DNA of 64,000 nt from Myxococcales bacterium (lineage in GTDB: Bacteria > Myxococcota_A > Polyangia > Haliangiales > Haliangiaceae), in assembly GCA_016707895.1 (NCBI GenBank), contig JADJGV010000006.1, positions 372,001 through 436,000 of the forward strand, written 5' to 3'. The notes below the pieces were generated by a model. That model saw only the letters and a program-made list of their open reading frames with translations, had not been told where the DNA came from and searched no databases. A program made the position numbers and the translations under genes. Shown here piece by piece: positions 29,802 through 37,954 of this stretch; positions within the stretch are counted from its first letter, which is position 1; each line of letters starts with the position of its first letter.

Positions 29802-32084
29802 TCAAGGCTCGACGCGCCGGACCAGCGACTCGGCCGAGACCAGCCACGGCGGCTCGGGCGCGTCCTCGAGCTGGTAGAAGCCGCCGCAGAACGCGCGGTG
29901 CGGGCACGGCGCGCAGGCGTCGGTGTGCGCGCGCCGCTCCGCGAGGTACGCCGCCAGGTTCACGGTCTCGTTGTTGACGAACACCATGTGCCGGCTGCGC
30001 TTGCCCAGATCGCCGGCGAGGTGCCGCTCGTAGCCGGGCATGAAGCAGAACGGCAGGTTGATCACCTGGAGCTTCATGCGATCGCCGTAGGCGTCGATCA
30101 CCCGCATCGTCACCGCGGCGGCGGCGGCCGTATCGGGGGCGTGGCGGGTGGTGGCGCGGCCGAACGGCGTCAGGAACTGGACGTTGAGCCACGCCAGCCC
30201 GAGGCCGAGCACCAGGTCGGCCACCGCCGCCAGCTCCTCGTGGTTGTGCTTGGTCAGCGTGATGTTGGCGCCGAGCTCGACGCCGGGCGGCGCGGCGGCC
30301 ACCAGGTTGCGGATGCCGGCGATGGTCTGGTCGAACGCTTCGGGGACGCCGACCTCGCGGCCGTGGGAGCGCGCGGTGGCGCCGTGGACGCTGACCAGGA
30401 GCGTGGTCAGCCCCGACGTGACCAGCCGGTTCGCGAACTCCGGGTACGCGCACAGCCGGCCGTTGGTGGTGACGTTGATGCGATCGTAGCCGAGCGCGCG
30501 CGCATAGCGCACCAGCCCGATCAGCTCGGGGTTCAGCGTCGGCTCGCCGCCATCGAAGTCGACCATCCGCACGCCGGCGCGGCGGAACCGCGCCAGGTGC
30601 TCGCGCTGCCGCGTCGGGTGGCCGTCGAGCTGGGTCCGCGTGCCCACCGCGCAGAACGTGCAGTGGTTGTTGCAGACGTAGGTGACGTTCATGATCACCT
30701 TCTGCGGGCCGGTCGACGCCGCCAGCCGGGCCTGGAACGTGCGCATGAACCGCTCGAGCGCGGGCCGCGGCAGCGCCGACAGCGCCGGGCCGCCGCCGCG
30801 CTGGAAGTGCGGCCCCCAGTCGTCGACCACCGGCAGCGAACGCCCGGCGGCCAGCGCGGTGCCGGGCAGCGGCGTCGCGTACTGCACCGCCGGCCACGCG
30901 CCGTGCTCGTCGTACAGATCGAGGGCGAAGGTCAGGGTCGCGTTGACCTCGGCGGCGGTCTCGCCGGGCAGGCCGATCATGTAGTGGACCAGCAGCGGCA
31001 CGCCGGCCTGGTGCGCGTCGGCGGCGACCTGACGGATGCGCGCCAGGTCGAGGCGCTTGCCGACCACCTCGTCGAGCACGCGCTGCGCGCCGCTCTCGGC
31101 CGACACGCTGACGGTCGTGACCCGGCCACGCATCCGCGCCAGGTGGCGCGCCTCGAGGTAGTCGGCGCGCAGGCCGTTGGGCAGATCGAAGGCGACGTCG
31201 AGGTCGGCCAGCCGCGCCAGCAGCCGATCGAAGTGATCGGCGTTGACGTTGGCCAGCTCGTCGAGGATCGCCAGCCGGGTCGCGCCGTGGTCGCGCGCCA
31301 GCGCGGCGAGCTGCGCCGCCAGCCGGTCGGCGCCCAGCCGCCGCTGCAGCTTGGGCTCGCCAGGCCGGCGCTCGGGGTTGGAGCTGCAGTGCGCGCAGGT
31401 GAACGGGCAGCCGCGCGAGGTGATCACCGGCAGCGTGCGCCCGTCGATCGGGAACGCCCACCGGCCACGCCCCAGCCGCGCGACGACGTCGGCGCAGAAC
31501 CGATCGCGCGCCGCGAGATCGATCTGCCCCCAGGCCGGCGCCGGCAGCGCGTCGAGGTCGGGGCGCGCGCCCGCGTGGGTCGCGCGCGGCGCGCCGCCCA
31601 GCGCCGCGGCGATCACCGCCGGCACGGTGACCTCGGCCTCGTACTTCACGTAGGCCGCGACCTCGGGGTAGCTCGCGAGCACCGCGTCGGCGCCGGTCTC
31701 GACGTAGTGCTGGCCCGACTGGTAGCAGTCGGCGAGCACGATCGGCGCGCGGCCGGCCAGCGCCGCCAGCAGCGGCCCCAGCACGTCGTCGCGGTGCGGC
31801 GGCCGGTGGAACGGCGTGTACGCGACGACGATCGCGTCGACCGCCGCCGGCACCGCCGCGACCACCGCCGCCACCGCCGCGCCGAGGTGGGCGCGCCCGT
31901 CGTCGCGCCAGGTGAGCCCGGCGCCCGGCAGGGCGAACGCGTCGATCAGCGTCACCGCGTCGCCGCCGGCGGCCAGCACGGCGGCCAGCTGCACCGCGCC
32001 GAGGTCGGCGTGGAACGGGTAGTCGATGAAGTCGCGCGCCACCGTCAGCGGTGGGTGCACGACCGCGACCCGGCGGTCGGTCAC
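29802..32084 (-). CDS. Tandem radical SAM protein: B12-binding-type module plus second rSAM module
   Basis: 760 residues from GTG 32084. Residues ~1-180 resemble a B12-binding Rossmann-like domain (DRRVAVVHPPL, IVVAYTPF, PIVLADCYQSG) though no clear DxHxxG is seen. Then an rSAM core with CPFTCAHC (C226, C230, C233), ILDELANVNADHF, VSAESGAQRVL and GLPGET, typical of the cobalamin-type rSAM class. A second complete rSAM core follows: CNNHCTFC (C471, C475, C478), MVDFDGGEPTLNPEL, NLPFCFM, CAPCPHRAFCGG. Two active clusters in one chain imply two successive radical steps. A 5-codon micro-ORF overlaps the start. Confidence 0.85.
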   Translation of the reverse strand: MTDRRVAVVHPPLTVARDFIDYPFHADLGAVQLAAVLAAGGDAVTLIDAFALPGAGLTWRDDGRAHLGAAVAAVVAAVPAAVDAIVVAYTPFHRPPHRDDVLGPLLAALAGRAPIVLADCYQSGQHYVETGADAVLASYPEVAAYVKYEAEVTVPAVIAAALGGAPRATHAGARPDLDALPAPAWGQIDLAARDRFCADVVARLGRGRWAFPIDGRTLPVITSRGCPFTCAHCSSNPERRPGEPKLQRRLGADRLAAQLAALARDHGATRLAILDELANVNADHFDRLLARLADLDVAFDLPNGLRADYLEARHLARMRGRVTTVSVSAESGAQRVLDEVVGKRLDLARIRQVAADAHQAGVPLLVHYMIGLPGETAAEVNATLTFALDLYDEHGAWPAVQYATPLPGTALAAGRSLPVVDDWGPHFQRGGGPALSALPRPALERFMRTFQARLAASTGPQKVIMNVTYVCNNHCTFCAVGTRTQLDGHPTRQREHLARFRRAGVRMVDFDGGEPTLNPELIGLVRYARALGYDRINVTTNGRLCAYPEFANRLVTSGLTTLLVSVHGATARSHGREVGVPEAFDQTIAGIRNLVAAAPPGVELGANITLTKHNHEELAAVADLVLGLGLAWLNVQFLTPFGRATTRHAPDTAAAAAVTMRVIDAYGDRMKLQVINLPFCFMPGYERHLAGDLGKRSRHMVFVNNETVNLAAYLAERRAHTDACAPCPHRAFCGGFYQLEDAPEPPWLVSAESLVRRVEP

Positions 32085-32110
32085 GCGCGGCGCTCCATCG
32101 CGCTATCGTA
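32084..32110 (-). promoter_or_regulatory. Leaderless -10 box and 5-codon ORF before the tandem rSAM gene
   Basis: On the minus strand TACGAT (32105-32110) is followed by 6 nt and ATG 32098. This opens a 5-codon ORF whose TGA overlaps the GTG start at 32084. Either translation is coupled through the micro-ORF, or the GTG is read from a 14-nt leader. Confidence 0.35.
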
Positions 32111-32178
32111 TGTCGCCGGCGCGGTCACGGGTGTCGCGAAGATAGACCGATGGCACCCGCCGCGCGTGACTGCCCCCC

Positions 32179-32880
32179 ATGAAAGCCCTCGTCGCCGGCG
32201 CCCTCGCCCTCGCCGCCCTGCTCGCCCCCCGCCCCGCCCGCGCCTGCGACTGCGCGACGCCCGAGCCCGAGGCCAAGGCGGCGCGGGCCGGCCTGGCCAC
32301 CGTGATCCACGGGCGCGTGCTCGCGCTCCGGTCGGCGACCGGCGGTGGCTACCAGGTCGAGCTGTTCGTGGTGCGGGCGTGGAAGGGCGCCACCGCCGGC
32401 GACGTCGTGACCCTGCCGATCGACGCCTCGTCGTGCGGCTACTTCGTCGTGCCCGGCGACGAGCTCCTGATCTACGCGCCGGCCACCGGCCCGGTGCGGC
32501 AGTGCGCCGGCGCCGCCACCGCGCGGGTGCGCTGGGGCGCCGACATCGACACCGACGCCGCGGCGCTCGGCCCGCCGACCAGCGCCGTCGCCCCGGCCGC
32601 GATCACCGGGCTCACCGCTGACGTGGTGATCGAGGGCAAGGTCCTCCGCGGCGACGTCAGCGGCCGGGGCTGGTTCGAGCTGCGCACCACCCGCGCCAGC
32701 CGCGGGGCGCTCCGCCGCCAGACGCTGCGGGTGATCTCGTCGAGCGGCACCTGCGCGATCACCCCGCCGCGGCCGGGCGCGCGGGTCGCGGTGCGGGCGA
32801 TCCGCGCCCGCGACCAGCTGGTGGTGTCGGCGTGCATCCCCGACACCGGGGTCCGGCCGCTGGGCCGCCCCCGGCCGTGA
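32179..32880 (+). CDS. Secreted protein with N-terminal C-x-C, NTR/TIMP-like
   Basis: 233 residues. Signal peptide MKALVAGALALAALLAPRPA-RA, with mature N-terminus near CDCATPEP. A CxC at the very N-terminus followed by VIHGRVLALRS and YQVELFVVRAWKGATAGDVVTL resembles bacterial netrin/TIMP-like (NTR) domains, in which the first Cys is structural or metal-chelating. A second similar half follows (VVIEGKVLRGD ... VRAIRARDQLVVSAC). Likely periplasmic or extracellular. It stands alone between two rSAM genes, 22 bp before the next one. Confidence 0.6.
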   Translation: MKALVAGALALAALLAPRPARACDCATPEPEAKAARAGLATVIHGRVLALRSATGGGYQVELFVVRAWKGATAGDVVTLPIDASSCGYFVVPGDELLIYAPATGPVRQCAGAATARVRWGADIDTDAAALGPPTSAVAPAAITGLTADVVIEGKVLRGDVSGRGWFELRTTRASRGALRRQTLRVISSSGTCAITPPRPGARVAVRAIRARDQLVVSACIPDTGVRPLGRPRP

Positions 32881-32902
32881 CCGGGCACGCTACAGTGGGC
32901 GC

Positions 32903-34689
32903 GTGGATCACCCGGCCGCCGCCGATGACGCCCGCCTGGACGCGGTCGAGGCGCGCGAGGCCGCGGCCCACGACCAGCGCAACTGGGTGCGGCTGACCTA
33001 CGACTGCAACGACCGCTGCATCTTCTGCCTCGACTCGCGGGCCCACGACGGCGAGATGCGCGACCCCGACGAGGTCAAGCGGCAGATCCTCGACGGGCGC
33101 AAGGCCGGCGCCACCCGCCTCATCCTGTCGGGCGGCGAGCCGACGATCCACCCGCGGTTCGTCGACTTCGTCCGGCTGGGCCGGCTGGCCGGCTACCCGC
33201 GCATCCAGACCGTCACCAACGGCCGGCTGTTCGCCTACAAGGACTTCCTGACCCGCGCGCTCGACGCTGGCCTCACCGAGATCACGTTCTCGATCCACGG
33301 CCCCAACGCCAAGATCCACGACGCGCTGGTCGGCGTCGCCGGGGCGTTCGAGCAGGAGGTCGCCGGCCTCGAGCACGCGCTCGCCGACGGCCGCCCGGTG
33401 ATCAACATCGACGTGTGCGTCAACCGCGGCAACGTCAAGCAGCTGCCGGCGTTGATCGAGACCTTCGTCGCCAAGGGCGTGCGCGAGTACGACCTCCTGC
33501 ACGTGATCCCGTTCGGGCGCGCGTACACCGACGGCAAGGAGGTGCTGTTCTACGACCTCGCCGAGATGCAGCCGTACCTGCAGGCGGCGTTCGCGTGGGC
33601 CCGCAAGCCCGACATGCACGTCTGGCTCAACCGGTTCCCGCCGGCGCACTGCGAGGGCTTCGAGGATCTGATCCAGGACCCGTACAAGTTCAACGACGAG
33701 GTCCGCGGCCGCCAGGAGGAGTACGAGCTCCTGCTGGAGCGCGGCCAGCCGCTGCACTGCCGCAGCCCCGAGCAGTGCCGGCACTGCTACCTCGAGCCGC
33801 TGTGCGACAGCCTCGACGCCGCGCGCGCCACCGTCGCCGGCCGGTTCGAGGTGCTGCGGGTCGACGCCACCGCCGAGGCCGCGCGGCCCGCCGCGTTCGG
33901 CGGCGATCCCGCCAGCGCCAAGCGCGCCGCGACCCTGGCCGCGGCGATGGCCGGCGACGACGACGCCAGCGGCGAGCGCGCCGACGGCAAGCGCCGGTTG
34001 CCGCTCTTAGGCCACGCGCGCCGCGCCGACCGCCGGTCGAGCTGGCCCGCCACGGCGGCGCCCGCACCGTCGCGATCGTCGCGCCCGACCTGGCGACCGC
34101 ACGCGCCGCCGCCGCGCCGTTCGCCGACGTGCCCGAGCTGGCGCTCGAGCTGGCCAGCTACGCCGGCCTGGCCGCCGCGCTGGTCGACGGCGCGCTCGAC
34201 GGCCGCCGGCTGGTGCGGGCGCTCGCCACCGACGTCGCCAGCGCCGAGGACCTGCTGGCCATCGCCGCCGACTTCGAGGTGGTGGTGCCGCTGCGCCGGG
34301 ACACCGCGCCGTGGCTCCTGGCCCAGGCCGCGCCGTCGCCGCGGCTGGTGGTGCGCCAGCCCAACTACGATCGGGTCAGCGCCAACCACCGCCACGACGT
34401 CGACCTACGCGCGTTCTGCGCCGCCCTCGCGCCCGGCGTGCCGGTCGAGAACGTGCCGGCGTGCATCCTCGGGCGCGCGCCGCGGCCCGAGCCGACCACC
34501 GCCGACGCCGCGATGCTGCGCCCCGACGGCCGGCTCGAGATCTTCCGCTTCGCCCGCCGCTTCGTCGCCGACCACTTCTACGCCCAGGCGCTGCGGTGCC
34601 GCGGCTGCCGCGAGGCCGCGACCTGTCGCGGCCTGCACGTCAACGCCATCCGCGCCCACGGCTTCGCGGCGATGACGCCGCTGTCGTGA
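32903..34689 (+). CDS. Radical SAM protein fused to a pseudo-rSAM module, with an apparent frameshift
   Basis: Starts at GTG 32903 (TACAGT ends 6 nt upstream). First frame: CNDRCIFC (C35, C39, C42), LILSGGEPTIHPRF, VTNGRLFAY, FPPAHC, CRHCYLEPLC. Near 34010-34030 coding switches to another frame, which continues PPVELARHGGARTVAIVAPD ... VPACIL and CRGCREAATCRG to the stop at 34689. That second part lacks CxxxCxxC and has the layout of the pseudo-domains at 18973 and 26297. Overall length is one base short of a single frame, so a one-base deletion near 34010-34020 is likely. Otherwise the second part would be a separate protein without a good start. Confidence 0.78.
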
Positions 34690-34698
34690 GGCGGCGCC

Positions 34699-34720
34699 GC
34701 GGGTCTGTCGACAAACCCGC
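34699..34720. terminator. Hairpin between convergent genes
   Basis: GCGGGT / ACCCGC arms enclose the palindrome TGTCGACA with one C-A mismatch. It lies between the stops at 34689 (plus) and 34731 (minus), so it may terminate both. No T-tract is visible. Confidence 0.5.
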
Positions 34721-34730
34721 CCAGGAAACG

Positions 34731-36203
34731 TCAATACGTCCAGGTGTTGGTGACCCAGTAGCCGTTGGTCATGCCGGGCGGGTGCAGCGGGGCCAGCGTG
34801 CAGTCGGTGGTCACGCCGCCGACCACCACCGGGGTGGCGTCGACGACGCGCCAGACGTCGCCGGCGGTCGAGCCCGAGGTGTCGAAGTTGGGCACGACGT
34901 CGGGGGCCGCGCCGTAGGTGCCGCGCAGGTGGCCGCCGCAGTAGACGTTGACCAGCGGGTGCGCCGCGCCGGTGCCGCCCCAGTAGTGCACCATCACGCG
35001 GTAGGTGCCGGCGGTCTGCGGCACGTCGACGTTGATGTTCTCGGGCACGCCGTTGTCGTTGATCGAGTCGATGTCGAGCCGCGGGTTGCGGCAATAGCCG
35101 AGCGTGGTCCACGAGGCGCCCTCGGGGCCGCCCGAGCACTCGGCGAGCGGGCTGTTGGCGTAGCCCCAGGTGGCGGGGGTGAACGCGCTGCCCTTGCAGT
35201 TGCGGAAGTGGCAGTCGTCGACGTTGGTGGTACCCGACGGCAGGGTCGCCCACTGGGTCGTGGTGCCCGGCTTGTGCAGGTGCAGATCGATGTCGGTGGC
35301 CGCGGTGCGATCCGAGCACATCTCGACGCGCAGGCCGGGGCCGGCGATGTGGATGATGAACGTGCACTCGTAGACCGTGCCGGTCGGCGTCGTGATGCGG
35401 ACGTGGACCGTGTAGTCGCCCGACAGGCTCGGGCGGAGGGTCAGCATCGACGTGTTGGCGCCGGTCAACGTGAACGACTGCACGACCGGGGTGGTGGTGG
35501 TGAGGAACAGCCGGTCGCACGGGCCGCCGGTGACGTCCCACTGCCACGACGCCACCGGGCCCGAGTAGAACATCGCGCCGTTGATGACGTAGTTCTGGAA
35601 CGGCTGGCCGTCGGGCATCGAGCCCGGCGCCGGGCAGGCCAGGTCGACGACGCAGCACGCCTGGCTGTCGTCGACGCAGCCGTTGCAGTTGTTGTCGAGG
35701 CTGTCGCACGGCTCGGCGTTCTGCGGCGCGATGCCGCCGACGCACGGGCCCCACTCGCGGAACTCGCCGCTGCCCTGGCAGGTCTGCATGCCGTCGACGC
35801 ACGCGCCGACGTGGCGCCGGCCGGGCGGGCCGTTGAAGCACTGCTGCACCGCGCCGGCGGTGCACAGGCAGCCCTCGTCGATCGCGCCGTTGCAGTTGTC
35901 GTCGGTGCCGTTGTCGCAGATCTCCGACGGCACGCAGCCATCGTTGACCGGGTTGGTGCAGGTCAGGTCGCCGCAGATCTCGGCGTCGACCGGCAGCGGC
36001 GCGTCGATCGGCAGCTCGGCCGCGTCGATCGGCACGTCGGGCGCGTCGATCGTGCTGACGTTGGCGTCGACGTCGGTGGTGTCCGCGTCGGGATCGCCGC
36101 TGGGGGCGTCGACGTCACCGCCGCCGTTGTTGGAGGGGCCGCAGCCCGCGACCAGCGCGAGCGCGAGGGAGATCAAGGCAAGCGAAGGCCACCGCATCCT
36201 CAT
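34731..36203 (-). CDS. MopE-type metal-binding-repeat lipoprotein
   Basis: 490 residues from ATG 36203 (second Met at 36197). Lipobox VAGC after LALISLALAL. An Asp-rich linker (DADTTDVDANVSTIDAPDV) leads to metal-binding repeats CDNGTDDNCNGAIDEGC and CDSLDNNCNGCVDDSQACC. The C-terminal ~300 residues are beta-rich with PKD-like strands (SLSGDYTVHVRITTPTGTVY) and DIDLHLHKPG. Convergent with the rSAM/pseudo-rSAM gene. Exported, likely surface-exposed. Confidence 0.8.
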   Translation of the reverse strand: MRMRWPSLALISLALALVAGCGPSNNGGGDVDAPSGDPDADTTDVDANVSTIDAPDVPIDAAELPIDAPLPVDAEICGDLTCTNPVNDGCVPSEICDNGTDDNCNGAIDEGCLCTAGAVQQCFNGPPGRRHVGACVDGMQTCQGSGEFREWGPCVGGIAPQNAEPCDSLDNNCNGCVDDSQACCVVDLACPAPGSMPDGQPFQNYVINGAMFYSGPVASWQWDVTGGPCDRLFLTTTTPVVQSFTLTGANTSMLTLRPSLSGDYTVHVRITTPTGTVYECTFIIHIAGPGLRVEMCSDRTAATDIDLHLHKPGTTTQWATLPSGTTNVDDCHFRNCKGSAFTPATWGYANSPLAECSGGPEGASWTTLGYCRNPRLDIDSINDNGVPENINVDVPQTAGTYRVMVHYWGGTGAAHPLVNVYCGGHLRGTYGAAPDVVPNFDTSGSTAGDVWRVVDATPVVVGGVTTDCTLAPLHPPGMTNGYWVTNTWTY

Positions 36204-36289
36204 GGATCGCGATGCTAGCCCAACTGCCTGCACGCCCGCGCGGTGCGTTCGTATCCGACACTGGCGCCTGCGCGCGTTACCCTCGCCGC

Positions 36290-37135
36290 ATGGACGTCTC
36301 CAGCCTCGCGCTGCGCACCGACCTCGCGGTGGCCGCGCTCGACGGGACCGTCGTCGATCGCGGCGATCACGTCGCGGTCGCGACGCCCGACCAGCCCGAC
36401 TTCTACTGGGGCAACTACCTGGTGATCGCGCCGCCGACGACGCCGTCGACCGCGACAGCCTGGCTCACCCGCGCGGCGGCCGCGCACTGCGCCGGCGCCG
36501 CCCACGTCGCGGTGGCGATCGACGCCCCCGACGGCGCGCTCGCTCCGGCGGTCACCGCCGCGCTGCGCGCCGGCGGCGCCACGGTCGAGACGATGATCGC
36601 GATGACGTGCGACCAGCCGCTCGCCGCGCCGGTCCCGGCCGGCGTCGAGCTCCGGCGGTTCGATCGGCCGGCCGACTGGGACGCGCTGTTCGCGCTGTCG
36701 ATCTCGATCGATCCCGACACCCCGGCGATGCGACGCTTCCTGACCCGGCGCATCGCGGCCCGCGCCCGCGCGGCGGCCCGCGGCGAGGTGCGCTGGTGGG
36801 GCGCGTTCGTCGACGGCGCCCTGGTGGCGTCGGCGGGCGTGGTGCCGCTGGCCGACGGCGCCCGGTACCAGGATGTCCAGACCCACGCCGCCTGGCGCCG
36901 CCGCGGCGTGGCCTCGGCGGTGCTGGCCGCGATCGCGCAGGAGGCACGTTCCGCCGGGGATGGGGACGAGCGCCTGGGAGGCGGTACCGCGAAGATCCAG
37001 AACAGCCTCGCTGGCGCTCGGCTGGTGCTGGTGGTCGGCGAGGACAACGCCGCGGCCCGGGCGGCCTACCAGCGGCTGGGCTTCGTCGAGCGCGACCGCG
37101 CGGTGCTGGCGCTGGTCGCGCCCCCGCAAACCTGA
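36290..37135 (+). CDS. GNAT-family N-acetyltransferase with an internal repeat-derived insertion
   Basis: 281 residues from ATG 36290 (TACCCT ends 6 nt upstream). The C-terminal GNAT fold shows VASAGVVPLADGARYQDVQTH, the acetyl-CoA loop WRRRGVASAVLAAIAQEA and GEDNAAARAAYQRLGFVERD. Between these last two elements lie about 20 extra Gly/Asp-rich residues whose DNA ends in a copy of the dispersed 24-bp repeat (37002-37025). Most GNATs go directly from the helix to the ARLVLVVGEDN strand, so an in-frame repeat insertion is likely. Acceptor substrate unknown. Confidence 0.8.
   Translation: MDVSSLALRTDLAVAALDGTVVDRGDHVAVATPDQPDFYWGNYLVIAPPTTPSTATAWLTRAAAAHCAGAAHVAVAIDAPDGALAPAVTAALRAGGATVETMIAMTCDQPLAAPVPAGVELRRFDRPADWDALFALSISIDPDTPAMRRFLTRRIAARARAAARGEVRWWGAFVDGALVASAGVVPLADGARYQDVQTHAAWRRRGVASAVLAAIAQEARSAGDGDERLGGGTAKIQNSLAGARLVLVVGEDNAAARAAYQRLGFVERDRAVLALVAPPQT
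36997..37025 (+). repeat. Dispersed 24-bp repeat, copy A (inside GNAT gene)
   Basis: Core ACAGCCTCGCTGGCGCTCGG plus CTGG at 37002-37025, preceded by CCAGA. Identical core to copy C and one base different from copy B. The imperfect dyad AGCC...GGCT resembles REP-type palindromes. Confidence 0.7.
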
Positions 37136-37229
37136 GCCGCGGCCCGCACGGCCGTCAGGAATCCGAGGCCGGCGGTCGTGAATTCGCGCAGCTGGGGGTG
37201 GCACACCGCGTGCTAACTCTCGAGGCACG

Positions 37230-37787
37230 ATGCGTCTCCTCCCCGCCGCGCTCCTCGCCGCCCTCCTCCTGCCCTCCGCGCTCTCCCCCACCCTCGCTCA
37301 CGCCGGGCGGTTCACGCTCGGCGTGTCACTCGGCAGCACCCAGTCCGAGGCCGACGCCAGCGCCGACTACGACGCCAGCTCGACCGCCGGGCTGTGGCTG
37401 CGCGCCGGCATCGGCAAGCGGTTCAGCGCCGATCTCGAGTACGGCAAGATCAGCACCGACAGCGACGCCACCCGGGCCCGCGCGCTCAACCTGGTCGGCC
37501 GCCTCGCGGTCGCCAACCTGCGCGGCGGCACGATCCACCCGATGGTGCTGCTGGCGCTAGGCGCCGACTCGACCGCCACCGACCTCGACTTCCACCACGC
37601 CGAGTTCGGCGCCGCGATCGAGCTCGACGTGGCCAAGGACTTCGTCGTCGGCGCCGACTTCCGCTTCGGCGACCGCACCCTCGACGCGCAGCCGGTGCCG
37701 GTCGATCAGCCGGTGGCGCGCCTGCCCTACTCGCTGGCCGAGGGCGGCTACCGCGCCGGCCGCGTGTACCTGGGCGTGCGGTTGTAG
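37230..37787 (+). CDS. Outer-membrane beta-barrel protein, porin-like small barrel
   Basis: 185 residues. Signal peptide (MRLLPAALLAALLLPSALSP...AHA). The mature part alternates hydrophobic/polar residues in strands (RFTLGVSLGSTQSEADASA, TAGLWLRAGIGKRFSADLEYG, VGRLAVANLRG, FGAAIELDVAKDFVVGADFRFG) and ends in YRAGRVYLGVRL, an OmpA/OmpW-like barrel end. Length suggests eight strands. It stands alone; function unknown. Confidence 0.75.
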   Translation: MRLLPAALLAALLLPSALSPTLAHAGRFTLGVSLGSTQSEADASADYDASSTAGLWLRAGIGKRFSADLEYGKISTDSDATRARALNLVGRLAVANLRGGTIHPMVLLALGADSTATDLDFHHAEFGAAIELDVAKDFVVGADFRFGDRTLDAQPVPVDQPVARLPYSLAEGGYRAGRVYLGVRL

Positions 37788-37807
37788 CTGAGCGAGCGCG
37801 AAGCGCG

Positions 37808-37824
37808 AGCGAGGCTATCTCTGG
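37808..37824 (-). repeat. Dispersed repeat, diverged copy D
   Basis: On the minus strand CCAGAGATAGCCTCGCT matches copy C (CCAGAGACAGCCTCGCT) with one change, then diverges. It lies 20 bp after the beta-barrel stop codon. Confidence 0.55.
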
Positions 37825-37849
37825 GAGCCCCGCGTCCCTCCGAAGCCCG

Positions 37850-37930
37850 CCTCTCTCCCCCTCCCTCCCTCCCCTCTCTCCCCTCTCTCCCCTCCCTCCC
37901 CTCTCTCCTCTCCCCCTCCCCGCTCCCCCG
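37850..37930. repeat. Polypyrimidine (CT) low-complexity tract
   Basis: Almost pure C/T on the plus strand (CTCTCCCCTCCC-type units) for about 80 bp between the beta-barrel gene and the 3' end of the Lon-like gene. It may form triplex or pause polymerase; no coding function. Confidence 0.8.
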
Positions 37931-37954
37931 CCGCGCACACGCACCCGCGCCGCA

